Source: Gp1-AA145 sp963757135
Lineage (GTDB): Bacteria > Acidobacteriota > Terriglobia > Terriglobales > Acidobacteriaceae
Direction of reading: 5' to 3'
Assembly (NCBI GenBank): GCA_963757135.1
Contig: CAVWQE010000011.1
Coordinates: 194,894-258,893 of the forward strand
DNA: 64,000 nt
The notes under the pieces were generated by a model. That model was not told the origin of the DNA. It did no database searches and saw only the letters and a program-made list of their open reading frames with translations. The translations under genes and the position numbers were made by a program. This document shows, in pieces, positions 15,630-23,585 of this stretch (the stretch's first letter is position 1; every line of letters begins with the position of its first letter).

Positions 15630-15835
15630 GTCGCTTTATCCTACACGTACCTTTACACAGATGAGGTGCGAGACTTTTGTGAGGTTAAGGTTCCTGGAAA
15701 TGTTCGCTGACTGAAAAATGCTGATCGTACCAGCGGCTCGCGTCAAATTCGCGGCTATAAAGTTTTGTTCTGTTTTCGTAACATCGCACGCCTGCGATCC
15801 AGCAAGTTTCCAGGCTGGCGTTTAATCCGCTACTT
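15630..15835. other. Gap between the DUF262 gene and the cas1-like gene
   Basis: No gene. A perfect 8-bp stem, AATCCGCT/AGCGGATT, spans the end of the cas1-like gene (about 15821-15844) and may serve as its transcription terminator, though no T-run follows. One end of the mobile element may lie here; no terminal repeat was identified by eye. Confidence 0.4.
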
Positions 15836-17371
15836 TTAGAGCGGATTTGGAACGCTCGCCAGTTTCGCCAGCGCCAGCCAGTGCCTTGGATGTGGGCGAT
15901 GACCTTGGCGAATCCGCCCTGCATACCAACATGAGACGCCTATTTGTGATCGAATCGCAGAATTCGAAACTTTCGTTAGCATGGGCTGGATTCTCTGGGC
16001 AAATAAATCGTTAGTGAGCCAAGCCGGCTGACTGGCCGCATCCCAAGACGAGCGAGCGAGTGCGTGTCGACGTTCGGATTCTGCATGCTTCTTTCGAGCT
16101 TCGGGCGTTTGCGCTGCTAAACGTCCAATTCGGGCGGCATTCACAAGGCGTTCAGTTGCAGTCGCGACAGCACAATGGGCACAGTGCGATCTTGCTTCCT
16201 TTATCTTCTTCCCGCAACCTCGACAGAGATGATCGTTTTTCGCTGGTTCAACGGCTGCTATCCACACGTTGCCCTTGGCTTCAATACGGCGCTGCTGGGT
16301 AAGTCGTGTCGGAGGGCTTGAAGTCCGAGTGCCGCCAGACCTCGCTTCCTTCCAGAGTGTCCGCGCGACATATTCAGCCCATGGAGCAACCAGTTTCCCC
16401 CAAGTAGGAACCGTCTGGCTGAGTTTCGCGCATATCTGGGACATGAGGCGACAATTGCCTTTTGCAGTTTCGAAGAAGTCGCCTTTGCGCAAGGGCTCTC
16501 TCGCAATCCAATCAAGCAACCACGTCTCTACCTGGGGTCGCACCGGTTCGAGAATGTCGAAAGCGAGAGAGTCACGGTTGGCGGTGTCCGTATGCAACCC
16601 CAATCCCAGGCCGGCGTCCAGACCGAGGGCGGAGATCGCCAATCTGGCTTCGGCTTCAAGCAAAGAGAAACAATAGTTAAGGATGGCATGGACAGGCGTC
16701 ACAGCGAGTCGGGGTCCGCCAGTTAGTGGGGACTGTCTACTCCCAACAGATCGCCAGTGGTCAGGAATTTTGTGCAGATCAGCCTTCGGCCACGCCACGG
16801 GAAGATCCCGCCATTCCCGAAAGTACGATGCAGCTGCGTTTCCTTCAAGATTACGAATTGCGTCAAGGCTCTCAGCCTCCCCTAGCTTGTTCCGAAAGCG
16901 AGCGATTGCATCCGCCGTCGACTGACAATTAAGACGCTCTCGTAACACGCGTTCTTGACCCTGTAACTTGGCGTCGATCAGTGTGCGGCAAATCTCAAGC
17001 CCTACACCATTACTGGCAGCTAAAGCTTGGGCGCGCCTCAGTTTTGATTCTGACGATGCAACTGGACTGGTGACACAAAGTGCCTTGCCACTTCTTTCGA
17101 GAAAAACAAGCGAGGCATCTTGGTCCTTCAACCATTTCAAGGCGGCCAATGTCACTAGGCCATCGGAACCGACGATTACGAGTCGTTTGAGGCGATGACC
17201 GACTCTGGGAAGCCGGTAGTGATGACGTTCAGTCCCAATCCCGTCCGCAACAACCAAATGTCCGCGCTCGACACATACGCGAATGCCGTAGCCGACCAGG
17301 GTCAGAACGCCGTGACGCGGAACTGAATTGAGGGATTGTGCAGATTGATATACGGTTTTCGTAGCTGCCAT
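15836..17371 (-). CDS. cas1: Cas1-family integrase fused to zinc ribbon and HTH (casposase-like)
   Basis: 511 residues, ATG 17371 preceded by an AGGAG-type ribosome-binding site. The N-terminal beta domain (RHGVLTLVGYGIRVCVERGH; LKRLVIVGSDGLVTLAALKW; ASLVFLERSGK) and helical catalytic domain match Cas1: Glu176 in RNLEGNAAASYFREW, His260 in GLGLHTDTANRDSLAFDILE, and Asp272/Glu275. All metal ligands are kept. After the core (about 345) comes an unusual tail: a four-Cys ribbon (CRGC at 383, CAHC at 397) and an HTH-like end (SNSAIRSQIGVSCWYAGRIR, PHPRHWLALAKLA). No cas2, other cas genes or repeats are seen. The neighbouring PolB, HNH and HTH genes point to a transposon integrase, not CRISPR adaptation. 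Confidence 0.9.
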   Translation of the reverse strand: MAATKTVYQSAQSLNSVPRHGVLTLVGYGIRVCVERGHLVVADGIGTERHHYRLPRVGHRLKRLVIVGSDGLVTLAALKWLKDQDASLVFLERSGKALCVTSPVASSESKLRRAQALAASNGVGLEICRTLIDAKLQGQERVLRERLNCQSTADAIARFRNKLGEAESLDAIRNLEGNAAASYFREWRDLPVAWPKADLHKIPDHWRSVGSRQSPLTGGPRLAVTPVHAILNYCFSLLEAEARLAISALGLDAGLGLGLHTDTANRDSLAFDILEPVRPQVETWLLDWIAREPLRKGDFFETAKGNCRLMSQICAKLSQTVPTWGKLVAPWAEYVARTLWKEARSGGTRTSSPPTRLTQQRRIEAKGNVWIAAVEPAKNDHLCRGCGKKIKEARSHCAHCAVATATERLVNAARIGRLAAQTPEARKKHAESERRHALARSSWDAASQPAWLTNDLFAQRIQPMLTKVSNSAIRSQIGVSCWYAGRIRQGHRPHPRHWLALAKLASVPNPL

Positions 17372-17446
17372 TGGAGCTTCCTCTCCTGTGGTGGTTAGGG
17401 CTTGTCGGCTGCTAGAACAGTCGCCAGGCCCGTTTCGTTTGAAAAG

Positions 17447-18241
17447 CTAGCTTGCGCGGCGCGATTTGTATTTTCCCCGCGTCCGTTTCCGAATGGGTTT
17501 ACCATCCCGCGATTCCGCGAAAATCTCTTCAGGCCTGAGCGAACCAACCAAATTTACGGCTGTTCGTGTCTTGACCCCAAGAAGCGCTCCCGCCAGAGCT
17601 CGTGATACAAACCAGAATTGCTTCAATCGAGTCGATGGGCGGGCGGAGACATCACAACGTGGAAAACGGGGGTCTTGGATGGCCTCAACATGCTGATCAG
17701 CGTACTGAGACAAGTAGGCGGGTAGCATACTGTCAGTGGAGATAGGCCAAGCTGACACGTGCACGTCTTTCATTACACCCGGCTGGATTTCGAAGCTTCG
17801 AGTCATAACCGACTCTTTACAAATCTCGCGCACCCGCTCGGGAGTTACATTCGGGTCAAGTAACGCGTCAATTACCTCTGGCTCACTGCGGAACCTAAAC
17901 TCCTCCCTCGCGTCATCAGCAATGCAGCGTCGCAACCAATCGCGCACGACCGGAATGTTCGCGTTTTCTAACTCTCTGAGCCGGTCCACCCGCTGTTCCT
18001 CTGTCAGCACACCCTCGCGAATCTCGTACTGAACGTCCCGCTCGCGCTTCTGTCGCATTTCGGTCTGAAGTTCAGCATCAGTCTTCCTGTCCAGTTCTGC
18101 CTCAAGCAGTTCCTGCTTTGCCTTATTCACTCGCCAACGAGGTGTCCCTTCGGCAATTCTCCGAAAATCCCAGTAGAAATGATGTGCTAACGCGTAGAGC
18201 GCTCCGGGGTCTGCTATTTTCGGCCTTCCTGCAGTGGTCAT
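17447..18241 (-). CDS. Unknown protein co-transcribed with the cas1-like gene
   Basis: 264 residues from ATG 18241 (an upstream ATG exists but falls outside the conserved-looking part). It is a soluble, strongly charged, helical protein: GRPKIADPGALYALAHHFYW, DFRRIAEGTPRWRV, a long Glu/Arg-rich coiled-coil-like stretch (about 45-110), then FRFRSEPEVIDALLDPNVTP and a basic C-terminus (GKPIRKRTRGKYKSRRAS) suited to nucleic-acid binding. It ends 75 bp before cas1 on the same strand, so they form an operon. No known family; a cofactor of the integrase is inferred from position only. Confidence 0.7.
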   Translation of the reverse strand: MTTAGRPKIADPGALYALAHHFYWDFRRIAEGTPRWRVNKAKQELLEAELDRKTDAELQTEMRQKRERDVQYEIREGVLTEEQRVDRLRELENANIPVVRDWLRRCIADDAREEFRFRSEPEVIDALLDPNVTPERVREICKESVMTRSFEIQPGVMKDVHVSAWPISTDSMLPAYLSQYADQHVEAIQDPRFPRCDVSARPSTRLKQFWFVSRALAGALLGVKTRTAVNLVGSLRPEEIFAESRDGKPIRKRTRGKYKSRRAS

Positions 18242-18380
18242 AATTAAAGGGCAAAATCTATCAGTTTTCCGCAGCAAAAAGCCACAATGTGCTCATTAAC
18301 ACTGGATAATTATAACCTACAAGAGCGACATTAAAAAGAGTCAAAAAGTGAGCATTAGGCTCATGCCAGTATGGAGGATT
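18242..18380. promoter_or_regulatory. Divergent promoter region of the two element operons
   Basis: An AT-rich gap between the cas1 operon (minus) and the polymerase operon (plus). It contains TTAACACTGGATAATTATAA, with TATAAC as a possible -10-like box, and the inverted pair TGCTCA (about 18291) / TGAGCA (about 18349), a possible operator. Assignments are tentative; the position alone makes it the control region of both operons. Confidence 0.45.
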
Positions 18381-18944
18381 ATGAGGCGAAAAACAAGGCC
18401 GCAACGGAATAAAGCGAGGGCACGGAAGCGTGACTCTCTCGGGACGAAGCCCATATTGCTAACCACCGCCGACGAGTTCTTCGCCATGCCAGAGAGCATG
18501 CAGGAGCTTTACTTCGGTGTTCTGGACTTAGTTGGGCGGGTTCGACAAGGGTTTTCGCGCAGACGAGCCATGCAGGAACTACACCTCACACGCGCTCAAG
18601 TGGATCGTTTCGCCAGCAGTGCCTTCCGGAAGCTTAAGAACGGTCGCTACGTCGCCAAAGCATATGACCGCCTGTTGCGTGTCGTGACTGTGATCTCCGA
18701 AGACGGTTTGCGCGAAGTGGCAACGCTGGATTCCCGACAGGCAAGCAAAGCAGGTAAACATTCAGCCGCTGTGAACCGGTACCTCCAGACCGGAGATGCT
18801 TCAAGACTCGCACAATTCGAAGGCAAGTACATCATCGACGCAAAGGGAGAAAAAGTCCCACTGCTGACCGACCTCGAGGAATTGGAAGAGATGGGGTCTG
18901 CTGGTGTATTGAGTTTCGAAAGTTTGTACGCGAGGAGTTTGTGA
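18381..18944 (+). CDS. HTH-like protein, first gene of the polymerase operon
   Basis: About 187 residues. ATG 18381 follows GGAGG closely and is preferred to GTG 18348. A basic N-terminus (RRKTRPQRNKARARKRDSLG) precedes a helical middle with an HTH-like pattern (QGFSRRRAMQELHLTRAQVD, RFASSAFRKL), then VVTVISEDGLREVATLDSRQ and a Leu/Glu-rich end. It is probably a DNA-binding regulator or accessory protein. The stop overlaps the next start (GTGATG), so translation is coupled. No named family. Confidence 0.6.
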   Translation: MRRKTRPQRNKARARKRDSLGTKPILLTTADEFFAMPESMQELYFGVLDLVGRVRQGFSRRRAMQELHLTRAQVDRFASSAFRKLKNGRYVAKAYDRLLRVVTVISEDGLREVATLDSRQASKAGKHSAAVNRYLQTGDASRLAQFEGKYIIDAKGEKVPLLTDLEELEEMGSAGVLSFESLYARSL

Positions 18945-19465
18945 TGCGCCAGAAACTCCTACCCCGCGATTCGATCGGAGCTCATCGCCGAAAAGCTGTG
19001 GCGGCCAGACGTTCAGGCGTGGGTGCCGCCTGCGCCTGTGGCGAACAACGACCAGAGGCGCTCATTCCTGGCAGGAATCCCGTCATCTGCGCTGCATGTC
19101 AACGCAGGGCTAACGGGCGAGCCACGACCGACGAACATCATCCCGCTGGCAAGACGAATAGTCCGATAACAATTTCTGTTCCAGTAAATGATCACCGCGC
19201 CCAGCTGAGCGTGGCCCAAGCAGATTGGCCGAAGGCGACCCTGCTCAATGCCCAAGGTAGCCCGCTACTCGCTGCTGCCGCTTCCATTCGCGGATTTGTC
19301 GATACCGTGCTCTATCTGATTGAGCAAGGTCTGCTCTGGATCGCTGGCATGCTCGAAAGTCTGGACGAGTATCTAGCGAAAGAGCTGGGGCACCGATGGT
19401 GGCGCGGAACTGATATTGAGCAGTTTGCACCAAAAAGGAAGACCAATGGCAAGTCAACAAGTTAG
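18944..19465 (+). CDS. HNH-like zinc protein
   Basis: 173 residues from ATG 18944 (GAGGAG six bases upstream). Two zinc-binding pairs, CACGEQ and CAACQRR, frame a segment like the HNH fold. It is followed by TTDEHHPAGKTNSPITISVP and VNDHRAQLSVAQADWPKATL, that is E-H-H-x-A-G-x-x-N-S-P then N-D-H-R, resembling HNH metal-site histidines and asparagine. A hydrophobic helical part follows (AAAASIRGFVDTVLYLIEQG, LLWIAGMLESL). HNH nucleases recur in casposons, which supports the element reading. Catalysis is inferred from motif shape only. Confidence 0.6.
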   Translation: MRQKLLPRDSIGAHRRKAVAARRSGVGAACACGEQRPEALIPGRNPVICAACQRRANGRATTDEHHPAGKTNSPITISVPVNDHRAQLSVAQADWPKATLLNAQGSPLLAAAASIRGFVDTVLYLIEQGLLWIAGMLESLDEYLAKELGHRWWRGTDIEQFAPKRKTNGKSTS

Positions 19466-20207
19466 TACGCTACCCATCGCTGTGCGTGTGTTTCCTGAGC
19501 ATGCAGGAACAGAACGGGACTACCGTTCGGCAAAATTCTGGCAGCAGCCTGAAGGAACTCTGATCATTCACACTGAAACGTGTGGTCGACGCCGAGGGTT
19601 CATTGGAAGTTATTCCCTCCTTGTCAGCGGTGAATCTGTCGAAGAAGGCCTATTCCATCACCAGCTGTCGAAAGCTAACGTCAAGGCATTGAAGAACTAC
19701 GTTGAGAGCCATCGAGTGGACGCAGAAGGACGTTCCAAACGGGTAGAGTTACTGACCCGGCACGAATTCCTCAAACTCTTTTACGACCTTGCCTACAAGG
19801 CTCGATGTTTGGTCGTCGGGTTTAATCTCCCGGTCCACCTGTTTCGGCTCGCCTTTAACGCTGCACCCGCACGCGGTTTCTTTGCCGGAGGCTTCTCGCT
19901 AGGCCTGTGGTCATACGTCGATAAGAAGGGCCGCGAACGTCCGAATAACTTTAGGCCGCGGGTCTGCGTGAAGTACGTGGACAAAAAACGCTCTCTGATC
20001 GGCTTCACTGCGCGAAACTCTCCCGACCAAGAAGACTTGATACCGGAAGGCTCCGTATCTGGCGAACCAAGGCCGGGGTATAGGTTCCCCGGTCATTTCC
20101 TTGATGTACGAACACTGGCATTTGCTTTAGCTGACGAACTCTATTCTCTCGAAACCGCAACCGAAGCATTTGGATTGAAACATGGGAAGCCGCGCATCGC
20201 GTCGTAG
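19446..20207 (+). CDS. Stand-alone 3'-5' exonuclease-like domain of a split PolB
   Basis: 253 residues from ATG 19446 (AGGAAG upstream; the 5' end overlaps the previous gene by 20 bp). It has the DnaQ/RNase H-fold layout of family B polymerase proofreading domains: Exo I-like TLIIHTETCGRRRGF, Exo II-like LVVGFNLPVHLFRLAFN, and Exo III-like HFLDVRTLAFALADELYSLE, TATEAFG. In the usual motifs the first is D-x-E and the second ends F-D; here both acidic residues read His (HTE; VH), so nuclease activity is doubtful. It overlaps the polymerase gene by 26 bp, showing that a normally single polypeptide has been split. Confidence 0.75.
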   Translation: MASQQVSTLPIAVRVFPEHAGTERDYRSAKFWQQPEGTLIIHTETCGRRRGFIGSYSLLVSGESVEEGLFHHQLSKANVKALKNYVESHRVDAEGRSKRVELLTRHEFLKLFYDLAYKARCLVVGFNLPVHLFRLAFNAAPARGFFAGGFSLGLWSYVDKKGRERPNNFRPRVCVKYVDKKRSLIGFTARNSPDQEDLIPEGSVSGEPRPGYRFPGHFLDVRTLAFALADELYSLETATEAFGLKHGKPRIAS

Positions 20208-22461
20208 CCTCATATCGGAAGAGCACATAGACGATGTTCGCGACAATCTGTCGACGGTATCGGAGTTGACACGGAAACTGCTTCAGGAATTGTCCGAGTA
20301 CCGCATCTCGGTGCCGCCCACGCAGGCGTACTCGACGGCGTCAATCGGCAAGGGCCACTTGAGAGCGATGGGCATCGAACCCATTCTTCAGCGGCAGCCA
20401 AACTTCCCAAAAGAGTACCTCGGCCATGCCCAGAGTGCGTTTTTTGGTGGCCGCACCAGCGTGCATATCCGAAAAATAATCTGCCCTGTCGTGTACACCG
20501 ATTTTTTGTCAATGTATTGCACGATCAACTGCCTAATGGGAATGTGGCGTTTTGTGATCGCCCGTCAAATTCGGGTTAGGGAGCACTGCAAACGTAAAGT
20601 CGAGAGATTCCTTCAAAGACTCACTCTTGATGCGCTGTTCAAACAGAAAACCTGGAAACAGATGTCGGGTTTTGTCCTAATCGTCCCGAACGGCGACATC
20701 CTGCCAATCCGAAGCCGATTCAGCGCGGCAAGTAATGATTGGCAAGTCGGTACGAATCACGTCTACGCGAAACGAGAAGACGCACTTTGGTTTTCTATTC
20801 CCGATGTTGTCGCTTCTGTGCTCCTTACGGGCCGTGTTCCTGAGATCATCGATGCCTTCATGATCGAGCCTATCGGCAAATTGCCCAACCTCAGGGCTAC
20901 GAGGTTGCTTGGAATAGTTGACATCGATCCGGAGCGCGAGGATTTCTTTCAGATCATCGTGGAAGAGCGGCTCCGGTCGTCTTCACGCAACGATCTCTCG
21001 GAAAGTGAACGTAAGAGACTCGAAAAGGCATTAAAGATTCTTGCCAGCGCAACCAGCTACGGAATTTGGGCGCAGATGGATCGTCTGGAAGACAACGACA
21101 AAGTTGAGATTACCTGCCACGGTATTGAGCCTCAGCCGTTTACGTGCGCGGTTTCGAATCCCGATGTGCCAGGTGAGTTCTGCCTTCCGCCGCTTGCGTC
21201 GTTGATCACAGGAGGAGCACGACTCATGCTTGCGCTGCTGGAGCGCTGCGTGTCGGACTTGGGAGGCGTTTATGTAATGGAGGACACAGACAGCATGGCG
21301 ATTGTGGCGACCGAAGACGGTGGACTGGTGCCCTGTCCGGGAGGTCCATATGAATTGAGTGATGGCCGTCGCGCGATGCTGGCGTTGTCATGGCAACAGC
21401 TAGACGATCTTTCAGCGCGGTTTCGAAAACTCAGTCCATACCGCAACAAGTCCCGCTCAATTCTCAAGATCGAACGTGACAATTACGATCCAGAAACTGG
21501 CGAGCAACGGCAGATTTTCTGCTTGGCAATTTCGGCAAAGCGCTATGCCTTGTTCATGCCCGATGCGAACGGAGACCCTGTTTTGCTGCAGAAGGGCGTC
21601 AATAATCATGAAAACCGCTGGTCAGAACACGGCCTCGGTCATCTTAGAAATCCTTTCGATTTCGAAAATGAAGATCGTGATTGGATCCGGCAAGCTTGGC
21701 TCAACATCGTTCGCAGGGAGCTCGGCATGCGAACAGAAGCTCTGAGCTTCGAGCATCTCCCCGCCATCGGCCGAGTGACGATTACCAGCCCAAAGGTGGT
21801 ACGCTCACTGGCAAAACTGAACGCCGCGAAAAACCATGCTGACAGGCTCAAACCTTTCGATTACCTGCTGTCCTGTCATGTAAAGCATTTCGGGCATCCG
21901 CTCGGAGTCGACCCGGAGCGATTTCATCTGGTCGCGTTTTACGAAGTCAACCCCAGTCGTTGGCTGAAGATGTCCTGGACGGATCAATACACTGGGAAAC
22001 CATACCGAATTACAACCCAGGGTTTCCACGGCAGCCGGAACACCGCGAGAGTTAAGACCTACGGCGACGTGCTCCGTGAATATGAATTTCATCCTGGCTC
22101 TAAGAGCGCCGACACCCACGGAAAACCTAGCGGCAAGCAGACCATCGGGCTCCTACGGCGACGACACATTCGAGTAGGTCAAATCATTTACATCGGCAGA
22201 GAATCGAACAAACTCCAAGAAATGGAATCGGGTCTGGTCCATTCCGCGCAGAGTGTCTATACGGAATATCCGGATCCTCGCCGTGATGAATGGGAAACCA
22301 AAATACTGCCCGCATTGCGAAGGTTCCCCATGCGCGTTCTAATGAGGCTTACCAACAAATCCCCTTCAATGTTGACAAGAACACTGGCCGGCCGCAGCCG
22401 ACCACGTGGAAGAAATCGGGTGTTGCTGAAGTCGGCACTACGGAAAATCGGGATGCTCTGA
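20182..22461 (+). CDS. Family B DNA polymerase, polymerase part
   Basis: 759 residues with all three polymerase motifs. Motif A is VVYTDFLSMYCTINCL (D-F-x-S-M-Y, about 106-111). Motif B is LEKALKILASATSYGIWAQ (K...S-Y-G, about 285-294). Motif C is GVYVMEDTDSMAIV (D-T-D-S, about 368-371). KIERDNYDP and AISAKRYALF follow, as in PolB palm/thumb. The N-terminal exonuclease is encoded separately just upstream. Motif C and the catalytic aspartates are intact. PolB beside a Cas1 integrase is the casposon hallmark: it would replicate or repair the element. The 380-residue C-terminal region after motif C is long and not assigned. Confidence 0.88.
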   Translation: MGSRASRRSLISEEHIDDVRDNLSTVSELTRKLLQELSEYRISVPPTQAYSTASIGKGHLRAMGIEPILQRQPNFPKEYLGHAQSAFFGGRTSVHIRKIICPVVYTDFLSMYCTINCLMGMWRFVIARQIRVREHCKRKVERFLQRLTLDALFKQKTWKQMSGFVLIVPNGDILPIRSRFSAASNDWQVGTNHVYAKREDALWFSIPDVVASVLLTGRVPEIIDAFMIEPIGKLPNLRATRLLGIVDIDPEREDFFQIIVEERLRSSSRNDLSESERKRLEKALKILASATSYGIWAQMDRLEDNDKVEITCHGIEPQPFTCAVSNPDVPGEFCLPPLASLITGGARLMLALLERCVSDLGGVYVMEDTDSMAIVATEDGGLVPCPGGPYELSDGRRAMLALSWQQLDDLSARFRKLSPYRNKSRSILKIERDNYDPETGEQRQIFCLAISAKRYALFMPDANGDPVLLQKGVNNHENRWSEHGLGHLRNPFDFENEDRDWIRQAWLNIVRRELGMRTEALSFEHLPAIGRVTITSPKVVRSLAKLNAAKNHADRLKPFDYLLSCHVKHFGHPLGVDPERFHLVAFYEVNPSRWLKMSWTDQYTGKPYRITTQGFHGSRNTARVKTYGDVLREYEFHPGSKSADTHGKPSGKQTIGLLRRRHIRVGQIIYIGRESNKLQEMESGLVHSAQSVYTEYPDPRRDEWETKILPALRRFPMRVLMRLTNKSPSMLTRTLAGRSRPRGRNRVLLKSALRKIGML

Positions 22462-22734
22462 ACGCAAGACAGTCTTAATCGTTGTCCTTTGGATGTGAAC
22501 GCTTGGCACACTGTTGCGAAATCATCGGGGTCTCACAAATTGAGGAGGTATTTAGGGGTATGCGCGGAGTCTTGGCTGAGTCCGGCTTGTCCACAAACAC
22601 CAAACGATGAGCAAGGCGATTGCAATTGAGAAGCCAAGAACTCGGTGAGGAACACCTTACAAGTGCCGAATCTGTACGCTGCCACGTCGCTGAGATCGAG
22701 TTCCTCGTCTCCAGCCACTGAAGAAATATATTGA
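22462..22734. other. Right flank of the polymerase operon
   Basis: No supported gene. Short minus-strand frames cross it but lack convincing starts. The right end of the cas1/polB element should lie here or shortly beyond; no inverted repeat matching the 15.6-15.8 kb flank was found by eye. Confidence 0.4.
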
Positions 22735-23274
22735 TCATCGGTCAGTTGCCTCGAAACTGACTTGGATCGTTCCCTGGATTTCCCAATCGGACCAGCAGCC
22801 AAACGGGTTCGCCTCAACGTGCAGAACGCCACTGCCCTTGGTGTACTTGATCGGAATGTCGTATGCGATGAAAGTGGTGATCTCGCGTGAACCAGCACCC
22901 GTATTGCTGTTCAGTTTTTGAATGATGGGTGCGAAATGTTTACCATCGATGCTTAAGAATCCTAGCGCTTCGCCCGGCTGCGGACAGACATTCTGGGTCG
23001 GTCCCCAGGGGAATGCAAAGCTTACTGTGGCCTGAACTTTCAAGATTGTGCCGTTCGGCGGCAGCGAGAAATGCAAATCGGCATCGGTGACCTGGGTCCC
23101 AGCGTTCGGAGGAGCCAGAACGGTTTCTGCTCCAATCCCCCACGTGTTAGCGTCCAATTTGTAAACCCGGCTGCTGGGTGTGAACGAGGTGTGCGAATGC
23201 TGAGCAGGTGCGAGCGGTGTTAACGCAAGCGCGGCAATGGCAATGGCGAATGCGTCGGCGACAAGTAATCGCAT
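22735..23274 (-). CDS. Secreted hypothetical protein, 179 aa
   Basis: A clear signal peptide (LLVADAFAIAIAALALTPLA, PAQ) is followed by a beta-rich domain: RVYKLDANTWGIGAETVLAP, ADLHFSLPPNGTILKVQATV, EALGFLSIDGKHFAPIIQKL, REITTFIAYDIPIKYTKGSG, VEANPFGCWSDWEIQGTIQV. Two cysteines could pair. It has the look of a jelly-roll or lectin-like periplasmic/extracellular protein. No family is recognised. Single-gene unit, transcribed away from the RHS gene. Confidence 0.65.
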   Translation of the reverse strand: MRLLVADAFAIAIAALALTPLAPAQHSHTSFTPSSRVYKLDANTWGIGAETVLAPPNAGTQVTDADLHFSLPPNGTILKVQATVSFAFPWGPTQNVCPQPGEALGFLSIDGKHFAPIIQKLNSNTGAGSREITTFIAYDIPIKYTKGSGVLHVEANPFGCWSDWEIQGTIQVSFEATDR

Positions 23275-23585
23275 GCTTGATTCTCCGATATGGAATTATC
23301 TAATTATATTCGCCTCAAAGATCGCTTCGCCCGCCGTACGAAGCCGTTTGTATAGAAGCCCAATTGACGATAGTCATAGTTCCTCGTAGGTGAGTTGCCA
23401 AATCGCAGGTCCACACATTTTTCACTTGACAGATTGAGGTACTTACCTTATTTTTTTCCTCTCGTCGTAAGTAGATCCTCTCTACCCGAGGGGGCTCAGT
23501 AAGAGGACCTTCAAGCGACTCCCTTCTTCCCCAGGCACGCGCCTGTTTGCAGTCAAGCTGTTGAAGACAACTGGAGGCCGCCGTT
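23275..23585. promoter_or_regulatory. Divergent intergenic region upstream of the RHS gene
   Basis: Separates the secreted-protein gene (minus) from the RHS gene (plus) and presumably holds both promoters. No motif is clear enough to name. Confidence 0.35.

Noticed and set aside
13730..22740. CRISPR array expected near cas1
   Set aside because: No regularly spaced direct repeats were seen in the flanks or intergenic gaps, and no cas2 or effector genes lie in the window.
15640..22740. Terminal inverted repeats of the Cas1-PolB element
   Set aside because: The 15.64-15.83 and 22.46-22.74 kb flanks were compared by eye and gave no convincing inverted match. The ends may lie further out; a self-comparison is needed.
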